Source: Aliiruegeria lutimaris (GTDB taxonomy: Bacteria; Pseudomonadota; Alphaproteobacteria; Rhodobacterales; Rhodobacteraceae). Taken from it: a stretch of 64,000 nucleotides of DNA. This document shows, in pieces, positions 34,443 to 42,500 of the stretch; the stretch's first letter is position 1, and each line of letters begins with the position of its first letter. The notes under the pieces were generated by a model. The model was not told the origin of the DNA. It ran no database searches and was given only the letters and a program-made list of their open reading frames with translations. The position numbers and the translations under genes are program-made. The DNA lies in assembly GCF_900099935.1 (NCBI RefSeq), contig NZ_FNEK01000011.1, forward strand, positions 35,499 to 99,498. Direction: 5' to 3'.

Positions 34443-35078
34443 ATGACATCGATACATCACCATATCCCCGACCATCTCCTGCTGGCCTTTGCTTCGGGAA
34501 ACCTCTCGCATCCCCTGGCGGCCGCTGTCGCCAGCCATGTCTCGATGTGCCTGGAATGCCGCGCGGCTCTCGAAGCGCATCAGGCGATCGGTGGCGAGTT
34601 GATCGAGGCCAGCCCGGATACCGCGTTGTCTCGGGACATGAAATCGAGCGTGCTTGCGCAGCTGGACCTGCCGGAAGCGCCGGTGCCGGAATATCGCCGG
34701 TCCGGGATCTACCCCGCGCCCGTGATGGAAGCTCTCAAGGGCCGCCAACCGAGATGGAAGAAGCTCGGTGCCGGCGTTCGTCAGTGCATCCTGTCGCACG
34801 GAGTCGAGGGCTCCGTCAGGCTTCTCCACATCCCCCCGGGAATGGCGGTGCCAGACCATGGGCATAGCGGCCTTGAAATGACCCTTGTCCTGCAGGGCAG
34901 CTTCAGCGACGAGACCGGTCATTTCGGGGTCGGTGATATCGAGATTGCCGATGACGATCTCGAACACACGCCCGTTGCCGATCAGGGCACCCCCTGTATC
35001 TGCCTCGCGGCGACGGAAGCGCCGCTGCGGTTCAATGCGTTTTTGCCCCGTCTGCTGCAGCCGATATTCCGAATCTGA
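34443..35078 (+). CDS. chrR: anti-sigma factor ChrR (zinc-binding, cupin)
   Basis: 211 residues, starting 1 nt after the rpoE stop. The N-terminal anti-sigma domain has the zinc site His near residue 6 plus H32-x3-C36-x2-C39 (HVSMCLEC), and binds RpoE. The C-terminal cupin (about 105-200) has VPDHGHSGLEMTLVLQG and LEHTP, giving the His/His/Glu/His metal set required in R. sphaeroides for sensing singlet oxygen. Singlet oxygen leads to ChrR turnover and release of RpoE. Confidence 0.95.
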   Translation: MTSIHHHIPDHLLLAFASGNLSHPLAAAVASHVSMCLECRAALEAHQAIGGELIEASPDTALSRDMKSSVLAQLDLPEAPVPEYRRSGIYPAPVMEALKGRQPRWKKLGAGVRQCILSHGVEGSVRLLHIPPGMAVPDHGHSGLEMTLVLQGSFSDETGHFGVGDIEIADDDLEHTPVADQGTPCICLAATEAPLRFNAFLPRLLQPIFRI

Positions 35079-35335
35079 CAGCCAGACTGCGGATCGGATC
35101 CGGTGCCAGGCATTGGCGTGCCGCGTATGGGCCATGACAATCGGTATTTTCGTACGGGCATGACCGGGAAAGGGCTGTGACCCGCTCCCCCGAAAGTCCG
35201 CTTTTGACAGAGCGGTCGTCTACTTGCTGTGCTACGCAACGCGCCCCTGGCGGTTATCAGAGTTCCTGCGCTTTGATCGCGCGCATGGGCCGTCGAAGCA
35301 GTTGGCTGGGGAGATTTCGAAGATGAAAAGATGGT
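35079..35335. other. intergenic region between chrR and groEL
   Basis: No supported gene. TTGACA at 35204-35209 could be a -35 element, but the best -10 18 nt downstream (TGTGCT) is poor. No CIRCE inverted repeat is present. The clearest signal is the FNR-like palindrome that follows at 35336. Confidence 0.35.
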
Positions 35336-35349
35336 TTGACGGCCGTCAT
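35336..35349. promoter_or_regulatory. FNR/Crp-like palindrome upstream of groEL
   Basis: TTGACGGCCGTCAT, 60 nt before the groEL start. It matches TTGAT-N4-ATCAA in 7 of 10 positions and is symmetric over TGACGGCCGTCA. One of at least nine similar sites in the following island. Confidence 0.45.
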
Positions 35350-35408
35350 TGCCCTCGTCAGCGCGACAAGTCATACTGATTTCCGAAGTTATTCGCGGGA
35401 GTGCTTGA

Positions 35409-37034
35409 ATGGCTTACAAGAAGCTCCTTTTCCATTCTGCTGCTCGGGAAAAGTTGCTGAGAGGCACACAATCCCTGGCGGACGCAGTCAGGGTCACACT
35501 CGGGCCGCGGTCGAAATCGGTTCTCATCCAGAAGAGTTTCGGGGCCCCCATCGTCTGCGACGACGGGGTTACGATAGCCAGGGAGTTCCGTCTCCGGGAG
35601 CCGGAAGAGGACATGGGCGCCCAGCTCCTGCGGCAGGCCGCCGAGCGTACCGGTGACGCTGTTGGGGACGGGACGACGACATCGACGATCCTCGCGAACG
35701 CGCTTTTCTCCGAGGGCCTTCGGAACATTGCCGCCGGCGCTTCCGGGGTCGATCTGAGGCGTGGCCTCGAAGACGGCCTTGCCGGCGCGCTGGCGGCGAT
35801 TCAGGAACTGTCGCAACCGGTGAAGTCGGTGCAGGAAAAGAGACAGGTCGCCACCATTTCCGCGCACGGCGATGCCGCGGTGGGAGACCTGGTCGCCGAG
35901 GCGATCGAGAAAGTCGGTGACGACGGCGCCATCATGGTCGAGGAATCCCGCACCACCGAAACCGTTCTCGAAGTGGTCGAGGGGCTGCAATTCGATCGCG
36001 GCTTCATCTCGCCCTATTTCGTGACCGACCCCGAGTCCCTGACGGCGCGGCTCGAACAGCCGGCGATCCTGTTGCACGAGAAGAAACTCAGCGGGCTGAG
36101 ACCGCTGATACCGCTTCTCGAGGCCGTGATGCAGGCCGGCCGCCCGCTTCTGATCGTCGCCGAGGATCTGGACGAAGAAGCGCTGGCAACCCTGGTGGTC
36201 AACAAGCTTCGCGGCACGCTCAAGGTGGTCGCGGTCAAGGCGCCGGGTTTCGGTGACCGCCGACGTGCGATGCTTCAGGACATCGCGGTGCTGACCGGAT
36301 GCCAGGTCGTCTCTCCCGATCTCGGGCTGGATATCGAGAAGGTCACGATCGAGCAGCTGGGCGGTGCGACCTCCGTCACCGTCGACCGCGAGAAGACGAC
36401 GATCGTCGGGGGAGAAGGCAACCGCACCGAAATCGAGGCGCGCATCGCGCAAATCCGCCATCAGGTCGAGGAAAGCACGAGCGACTATGACCGTGAGAAA
36501 CTGCGCGAGCGGTTGGCCAAGTTGTCCGGTGGGGTGGCCCTGATCCGGGCCGGTGCCGCGACCGAGGCCGAGCTCAAATCGCGCAAGGAGGCGCTGGACG
36601 ACGCGATCAGCGCGACCAAGGCGGCCGTCGAGGAGGGCGTCGTTCCCGGAGGTGGACTTGCGCTGGTGCGGGCCATGGATGCGGTGGAGGCCGTCGCGAA
36701 AGGCCTCGATGGCGACAGGCGAACCGGCGTGCTGTGCATGGTCCGGGCTCTCGCCGCGCCCGCGCGGCAAATTGCCGAGAACTCGGCGATGGATGGCGGG
36801 GTCGTTCTGGCCGAGATGCGGAAGGGCACGGGCGCGTGGGGCTTCGATGCCTCGCGCAACATATTTGCCGACCTTCTGGAGGTGGGGATCATCGACCCGA
36901 CGAAGGTCGTTCGCATCGCGCTCGAGAACGCCGTCTCCGTGGCGGGGACGCTGCTTCTGACGGAAGCCACGATGGCCGAGGTCACCGAGGAGGCAGATAA
37001 GCCTCTCCACCGGCCCGTCGACGATTTCGTCTGA
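35409..37034 (+). CDS. chaperonin GroEL, accessory copy
   Basis: 541 residues, full GroEL length, with ATP-binding GDGTTTSTILANAL near residue 87, the apical domain and VVPGGGLALVRAM near 413. It is an accessory paralogue rather than the housekeeping copy: no groES precedes it, there is no CIRCE element, and the C-terminus ends EADKPLHRPVDDFV instead of the Gly-Gly-Met tail that lines the cavity of canonical GroEL. It must borrow GroES from elsewhere. Alphaproteobacteria often carry several groEL genes, some under FNR/FixK or NifA control; the upstream palindrome and the Hsp20, USP and FNR neighbours suggest low-oxygen or stress expression. Confidence 0.95.
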   Translation: MAYKKLLFHSAAREKLLRGTQSLADAVRVTLGPRSKSVLIQKSFGAPIVCDDGVTIAREFRLREPEEDMGAQLLRQAAERTGDAVGDGTTTSTILANALFSEGLRNIAAGASGVDLRRGLEDGLAGALAAIQELSQPVKSVQEKRQVATISAHGDAAVGDLVAEAIEKVGDDGAIMVEESRTTETVLEVVEGLQFDRGFISPYFVTDPESLTARLEQPAILLHEKKLSGLRPLIPLLEAVMQAGRPLLIVAEDLDEEALATLVVNKLRGTLKVVAVKAPGFGDRRRAMLQDIAVLTGCQVVSPDLGLDIEKVTIEQLGGATSVTVDREKTTIVGGEGNRTEIEARIAQIRHQVEESTSDYDREKLRERLAKLSGGVALIRAGAATEAELKSRKEALDDAISATKAAVEEGVVPGGGLALVRAMDAVEAVAKGLDGDRRTGVLCMVRALAAPARQIAENSAMDGGVVLAEMRKGTGAWGFDASRNIFADLLEVGIIDPTKVVRIALENAVSVAGTLLLTEATMAEVTEEADKPLHRPVDDFV

Positions 37035-37321
37035 CACTGAGTATCTGGCGTCGGTGCCACCGGCGAGGAATGCCAGGGTCGTTGCCCGGCGTCGGGATAA
37101 TTCGAGCTTGCTCGCCTCGCAGGGCGTGGACGGGTTTCGTCTGTGGGCCTGTGGGAATGCGGCAGGTTGAATGTCTCGATGTTGATGGGTCAAAGGAACT
37201 GGAAGCCGTGCTTCGGCTTGTCCACCGCGGCGGAACTCCGCGTACCTGACATTCAAGGTATTTGACGGGCACTCTGAAAAGTCGAGTGCCCGCCCCGCGG
37301 TCATGGCATGTGAAGGCGCGG

Positions 37322-37843
37322 TCAGGCAGCCTTGATCTTGATAACCTTTTCGGAGGCCTTCGCCTCGGCAGATTTCGGCAGCTTGATCGTCAGCACGCCC
37401 TTGGCGAAGCTTGCCTCGATCTTGTCGCGGTCAACGTCCCGGGGGATGCGAATCGTGCGCTGGAAGCTGCCCCAGCGGCGCTCGCTGAGGTGGAAGTTCT
37501 TTCCTTCCGACTTCTCTTCCTCATGCTTCTCGCCACGGACAGTCAGCATTCCGTTGGAAAGCTTGACCTCGACATTCTCCGCGTCGAGGCCCGGCAGTTC
37601 GGCTGTCATCTCGTATCCGCCGTCGGTTTCGCAGAGATCGACGGCCGGAGACAGCGCCACCGCGCTTCTGATCAAGGGCACCGCCAGCGGCCGCCGTGTG
37701 AACCAGTCGCGCGGCTCGAAGGTGTCGAACAGACGGTCGATTTCCTCGCGCAAATTCGTGAGCCCTCCCCATGTACCTGTTTCGTGCAGCGCCGGAGCGT
37801 CGCTGGCCTCGCGCGTGACGGGGACATCTTTCTTCTTGCTCAT
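37322..37843 (-). CDS. Hsp20 / alpha-crystallin small heat-shock protein
   Basis: 173 residues from the ATG at 37843, behind a strong AAGGAGT site; the open frame upstream is not part of the protein. The alpha-crystallin domain spans about residues 65-160: VDLCETDGGYEMTAELPGLDAENVEVKL, RTIRIPRDVDRDKIEASFAKGVLTIKLPKS, with the conserved A/G-x-L-x-GVL motif near the end. It is an ATP-independent holdase for unfolding proteins. It faces the groEL gene across 287 bp and is divergent from the DUF2267 gene. The leader contains a strong hairpin and the distal promoter region two FNR-like palindromes. Confidence 0.95.
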   Translation of the reverse strand: MSKKKDVPVTREASDAPALHETGTWGGLTNLREEIDRLFDTFEPRDWFTRRPLAVPLIRSAVALSPAVDLCETDGGYEMTAELPGLDAENVEVKLSNGMLTVRGEKHEEEKSEGKNFHLSERRWGSFQRTIRIPRDVDRDKIEASFAKGVLTIKLPKSAEAKASEKVIKIKAA

Positions 37844-37870
37844 TTCCAGACTCCTTGTGCAGCCGGGGTA

Positions 37871-37905
37871 CCGGCCGGATTCTAAAAAATATGGAACCCG
37901 GCCGG
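37871..37905 (-). promoter_or_regulatory. hairpin in the Hsp20 leader
   Basis: Arms 37871-37882 and 37894-37905 (12 bp, CCGGCCGG plus GTTC/GAAT with one G-T pair) enclose an A/T-rich loop containing six T residues on the Hsp20-sense strand. It lies 28 nt before the start codon. It may control expression (RNA thermometer-like) or terminate readthrough. Confidence 0.35.
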
Positions 37906-38026
37906 CGGTTCGCCCTCTGGCAGCCTCAAAATGGAGCGCCGCTCTCGTGGTTGCCTCCTCCCCCTCAAGGCCCTTCGGCAACCAGCGATTCTTCAGAAAG
38001 CGCTCCAAAATATCGCCTCTTCCCTG

Positions 38027-38060
38027 CTTTGGAGCATTGATGGCCGTCAATGCTCCAAAG
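38027..38060. promoter_or_regulatory. 34-bp palindrome with embedded FNR-like box
   Basis: Perfect 14-bp arms CTTTGGAGCATTGA (38027-38040) and TCAATGCTCCAAAG (38047-38060) around TGGCCG. At its heart is TTGATGGCCGTCAA (38037-38050), 9 of 10 matches to the FNR consensus TTGAT-N4-ATCAA. It lies between hsp20 (-) and the DUF2267 gene (+). Confidence 0.6.
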
Positions 38061-38072
38061 TTCGCGTCGGGA

Positions 38073-38086
38073 TTGACGATCATCAA
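38073..38086. promoter_or_regulatory. FNR/Crp-like palindrome upstream of the DUF2267 gene
   Basis: TTGACGATCATCAA, 9 of 10 matches to TTGAT-N4-ATCAA, 61 nt before the start codon at 38148, a usual activating distance. It is 23 nt from the 34-bp palindrome. Confidence 0.6.
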
Positions 38087-38147
38087 TGATCGCCTCCCCC
38101 GCTTTGGTCACGATTGGTCCAGTTATTACGCGGGAGGACGAAACATC

Positions 38148-38573
38148 ATGGCACATACCGGTCACCCCGCCATCGACGAGGCACCGCAGGTGGTGGCGGA
38201 ATGGGTGAACCTGCTGTGCGAAGACCTCGAATGGGATGAAAAGCGGCGCGGCTACCTGCTTCTGCACGAGACGCTGCATGCAATCCGCGACTTCCTGACG
38301 GTGGATGAAGCGGCCGATCTTGCGGCCCAGCTTCCGTTGATCATTCGTGGAATCTACTACACGGGCTGGAACCCGTCCGCGACACCGATCAAGCCGCGCT
38401 CCAAGACTGCGTTTCTCGATCGCGTCTCCCGCCATTTCGACAAGATACCGTTGGAGGATCCGGAACGCGCGGTTGCGGCGGTCTTCGACCTGCTGCGCCG
38501 CAAGGTCTCGTTCTCGGAACTTCAACAGGTGAGCCACGCGATGCGCGGTCCGTTGCAGGATCTGTGGACGTGA
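38148..38573 (+). CDS. DUF2267 family protein
   Basis: 141 residues from ATG 38148 behind GGGAGGAC. It contains the DUF2267 fold: WVNLLCEDLEWDEKRRGYLLLHETLHAIRDFLTVDEAADLAAQLPLIIRGIYYTGWNPS, with the conserved R.....L...L.ALRD.L pattern. Function unknown; the family often accompanies universal stress proteins, Hsp20 and CBS proteins in stress islands. It is soluble and predicted helical. The downstream DUF3775 gene may be co-transcribed (84-nt gap). Confidence 0.88.
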   Translation: MAHTGHPAIDEAPQVVAEWVNLLCEDLEWDEKRRGYLLLHETLHAIRDFLTVDEAADLAAQLPLIIRGIYYTGWNPSATPIKPRSKTAFLDRVSRHFDKIPLEDPERAVAAVFDLLRRKVSFSELQQVSHAMRGPLQDLWT

Positions 38574-38657
38574 AGGACACCTAAATGTTGGGGAGCGTCG
38601 GGTGCCATTGGGTCTGCCCGTTGCGTCGGACGCCATGCCAGGAGGAGGTAGCAGGCG

Positions 38658-39101
38658 ATGAAGGATGACGCGAACACGGTGATCATGAGTTCTGAGGAGG
38701 AAATCGAAAGAACCGTTCCGCTCGATACGGTCTGCTTCATCATTGCAAGGGCGTGGGAATTGCAGGGCAAGACCGCCAGCACGGCCAGCGATGATGATAG
38801 TGACGATGACGACGACCCGGAAGTGCTGATCCTGGAAGACAGGGGCAACGATGCCGTCGAGGAAGAACTGACATCGGTGATCTGTGATCTGAGCGAAGAG
38901 GCCCAGGCGGATCTCGTGGCCCTGATGTGGCTGGGGCGGGACGGTGGCGATTGGGCGGAGCATCGCGTTCTTGCCGAACAGGAGGCCGGAGCGCCGACGG
39001 CCGAATACCTGCTCGGAACACCGCTTCTGGCAGACTACCTCATGGAGGGGTTGAACGCGCTCGATCTGGATTGCACGGACTGGCTGCTCGAAAACGAGTG
39101 A
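38658..39101 (+). CDS. DUF3775 family protein
   Basis: 147 residues, strongly acidic. A core PLDTVCFIIARAWELQGK is followed by a low-complexity Asp run (SDDDSDDDDDPEVL, about residues 44-58) and then LSEEAQADLVALMWLGRDGGDW, EHRVLAEQE and GTPLLADYLMEGLNAL, matching DUF3775. Function unknown. The start follows GGAGGTAGC. The Asp-rich insertion resembles a flexible linker common to family members. Confidence 0.85.
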   Translation: MKDDANTVIMSSEEEIERTVPLDTVCFIIARAWELQGKTASTASDDDSDDDDDPEVLILEDRGNDAVEEELTSVICDLSEEAQADLVALMWLGRDGGDWAEHRVLAEQEAGAPTAEYLLGTPLLADYLMEGLNALDLDCTDWLLENE

Positions 39102-39104
39102 AAA

Positions 39105-39118
39105 ATGATGCCCATCAA
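39105..39118. promoter_or_regulatory. FNR/Crp-like palindrome after the DUF3775 gene
   Basis: ATGATGCCCATCAA, 9 of 10 matches to TTGAT-N4-ATCAA, 3 nt after the DUF3775 stop. It is 70 nt before a possible small ORF start (39189) and 406 nt before the CheB-CheR fusion start. Confidence 0.5.
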
Positions 39119-39188
39119 TGAAACGGCGCCGTCCTTCCGTTAGATTGAGATTCTCGAAAAGGGGAGCCGACCCGGAGACGGGAGGCCG

Positions 39189-39488
39189 ATGAAACGTCCT
39201 CTGGACGCGGAATGGCCCGACTATGGACCGGCGCAGCGATGGCCCTTGGCGAGCGGGAGCCGTCAGGTTCGGGTGAGCGCCCCGGGGGAGACCTTGGGAG
39301 TGGAAACCGGACCGGGCGGCTCTTGGGTTTGGAGCAAGGCTGGTGTGCCGTTTACCCCATGTGCCTTGAACGACTGTTTTCGCCGGGAGACCGCATTCGT
39401 ACCGCCCGCGAGCGGGTTGCCTGTTCCCGGCGGAAGGAAACGGAAGGCAGGTTGTCCATTTGGTTTCCAAGGCCGAAAGCTGTGTTAA
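39189..39488 (+). CDS. possible small ORF, unrecognised
   Basis: 99 codons starting ATG at 39189, 4 nt after GGGAGG. The protein (MKRPLDAEWPDYGPAQRWPL...) resembles nothing I recognise and is Pro/Gly-rich in the way chance high-GC frames are; an overlapping frame 39212-39541 is equally open. The only arguments for it are the ribosome-binding site and the FNR-like box 70 nt upstream at the spacing used by neighbouring genes. Otherwise this 423-bp gap (39102-39524) is simply the leader of the CheB-CheR fusion. Confidence 0.2.
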   Translation: MKRPLDAEWPDYGPAQRWPLASGSRQVRVSAPGETLGVETGPGGSWVWSKAGVPFTPCALNDCFRRETAFVPPASGLPVPGGRKRKAGCPFGFQGRKLC

Positions 39489-39524
39489 GACGGAACAGCG
39501 TGTCGAAGGACGGAGGCCACATTC

Positions 39525-42500
39525 ATGAAAAGGCCGGGTAATCCAGGGAATTTCGGGACGAACCCAGTGGCCGGTCATCCGTTCACTGTTGCCATCGGCA
39601 GTTCGGCCGGTGGGCTTGCGGCGCTCAAGTCCCTGTTCGAGGCGCTTCCGCCGGATCTCGGCGGATCATACGTTGTCGTCGCCCATCTTGATCCTGACCA
39701 CGCCAGCGAACTCGCGTCGATTCTCTCGCGGCATACCCGGATGCCCGTGGTGGAGATGCGCAAGACGCAGAGCCTTCAACGCGACCATGTCTACGTGATT
39801 GCACCCAACAGCGAGATCGTCGCCACGGATGGCGGGATCGTTTCCCGCGCTTTCGAGGCCCCCCGAGGGCGGCGCTTGCCGATCGACCGTTTCTTCCGGT
39901 CGCTGGCTGAGTTGCATCACAATGATTATGCCATCGTCCTGTCGGGGACCGGGTCGGACGGATCGATTGGTGTCCGCGCCATAAAAGATGCTGGCGGTTT
40001 CGTGATGGTACAGGATCCCAGCGAGGCGGAATACCCGCCGATGCCGCGAAACGCCATGGCAACCGGCTGCGCGGATATCGTCCTGCCGGTCAGGGAGCTG
40101 GCCGCGAAACTGGTGGAACTTGTGCAGGCCCGGAACCGGCTCGGCGCACAGGATTTCGGGGGAGGCGATCAGGCCGTCAGCGAGGACCGCAACGAGCTGC
40201 TGCGTCGAGTCATCGCTGTCCTTCGCGCCCTGACGGGGCATGACTTTTCCAGCTACAAGACTCCGACTGTCGAGCGCCGCGTCGCGCGGCGCATGCAGCT
40301 CAACAATCTCGACAGTATGGAAGACTACCTGGAACTGGTGCGTACCAGGAACGACGAGGTCGAGGCGCTGTTCGGCGACCTGTTGATCTCGGTGACGACC
40401 TTTTTCCGCGACCCGCCTGCTTTTGAAGCATTGGCCGAGCGGGTGATCCCGGAACTGCTGAAAAAGCCTGTAGAGGATGGGCCGGTGCGCGTCTGGGTTG
40501 CGGGTTGCGCCACCGGGGAGGAGGTCTATTCGCTTGTCATCCTGATCCTGGAAGAAGCGGCCAAGCGCGAGACCGTGCCCGACCTTCAGATCTTCGCGAC
40601 CGATATCGATGCGCCCGCGCTCGATTTCGCCCGCGAGGGGCTGTATCCCTGGGCGATCGAGGCGGACGTGTCCGAAGAGCGCCTTGCGCGCTACTTCCGT
40701 CGGGAGGGCGACCACTACCGGATCAAGAAGAACGTTCGCGATCTTGTCATGTTCGCGGATCACAGCATCCTGAAGGACCCGCCGTTCTCGCGGCTCGATC
40801 TCGTCTCCTGCCGTAACCTGCTGATCTACCTCGAGCGCGACATCCAGAAACGTGTCCTGGCAACGCTGCATTACGGGTTGAACACGGGCGGCTACCTTTT
40901 CCTGGGCTCGGCAGAGACCGCCGATGTGCTGAGCGAACGGTTTTTCGCAGTCGATTCCAAGGCCCGCATCTACTTGGCGCCGGCCCCCGCAAGGAGGACG
41001 GCGCCGCTGTTGCAGCGAGAGCTGTCCACGCTCGCTTCTCTCGGCTCGAGCGGAAAGACAATTCCCTCCTACCCGGCGAGTCCGGCGGATGTCGATTTTC
41101 ACCGTGATGCGCTCGAGGAGTCGGCGCCCCCAAGCCTGTTGGTGGACGCGAACCACAACGTCCTGCACCTATCCGAGACCGTGGGGCGCTTCCTGCGGCT
41201 CCCGGGCGGGACGCCGTCCAGCAACGTTCGAAAGATCGTTCTTCCCGAGCTCAAGCTGGATCTTGGCCGTGGCCTGCAGAGGGTCTTTCAGAGCGGCGAG
41301 GCGACCATCAGCATGCCGATCCTGGTGAAGATCGACGGAGTGCCTCGGCATGTCGTCCTGCAGGTTCGGCCGGTCAGGCGCGAGGACAAGGTTTCCGGGG
41401 CGCTCGTCCTTTTCTGCGAGGGCGCGGTTCAGGACCTGGAACGGGCCACGGGCGCAGAGGCGGGAACCGAAGGGACCCCGGACGGGCTCGTTGCCCGCCT
41501 GCAGGAGGAACTGGAGATCGCATACAAGCGCTTGCGGTTGAACCAGGCGGAATTCGAAACGACGAACGAGGCATTGCGGGCGACCAACGAAGAGCTCCAG
41601 TCGGTCAACCAGGAATTTCACTCGACCTCGGAGGAACTCGAGACCAGCAAGGAAGAACTGCAATCCATGAACGAGGAATTGCGGGCTCTCAACACGGAAC
41701 TGAAGGTCAAGGTCGACAGCGTCAGCCAGGCCAATGCCGACTTGAAGAACCTGATCGCCGCGACGGAAGGCGGCACGCTCTTTCTGGACACGCAACTCCG
41801 CATCAAGCTGTTCACCGCCGGCGTCGGTGAACTTTTCAACATCACCGCCGGCGATGTCGGCCGGTCGATCACTGATTTCACGCATAACCTCAACTACGAT
41901 CAGGTCGCGGAAGACGCAGCGACCGTTCTCCGCGACCACGCGCCGAAGGAGCGCGAGGTCACCAACGAACGGGGCGAATGGTTTCTGCTGCGGATGCGGC
42001 CCTACCGGACCCTGGAAGACCGGATCGACGGCGTGGTGGTTACCTTCGTGGATCTGACGGAACTGCACAGCATGGAGCGAGCCTATCGGAAGGCAAACGA
42101 ACGATTCCGCGCGCTTGTGAATGCCACGTCCTATGCCGTCTATCGCATGAGCCCGGACTGGACGGAAATGCGCGAACTCGACGGCCATGGCTTCATGCGC
42201 GACATGACGGAACCCAGCAGCAACTGGCTCGACGAGTACATCGATCCCGCGGACCAGCCACGGGTGATCGCGGCGATCCGGCAGGCCATCCAGACGAAGT
42301 CTATTTTCGAGCTGGAGCATCGGGTCAAGCGACCAGATGGCACTCTTGGATGGACGCTGTCGCGCGCGGTCCCGATGCTGGACGAAACCGGGGCCATCGT
42401 GGAGTGGTTCGGCGCGGCGCGCGACACGACCCTGAAACGCCATACCATCGACGAGTTGGCCCGCAGCCGCCGGATCGAGTCGATCGGACGGCTGGCCGGT

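Noticed and set aside
35204..35233. Sigma70 promoter for groEL from TTGACA at 35204
   Set aside because: The -35 is perfect but no acceptable -10 lies at 16-19 nt (best is TGTGCT), so I did not list it as a feature.
35388..35408. GAGTGCT before groEL as part of a CIRCE element
   Set aside because: Only one half-site is present; the paired TTAGCACTC arm at 9-nt spacing is missing.
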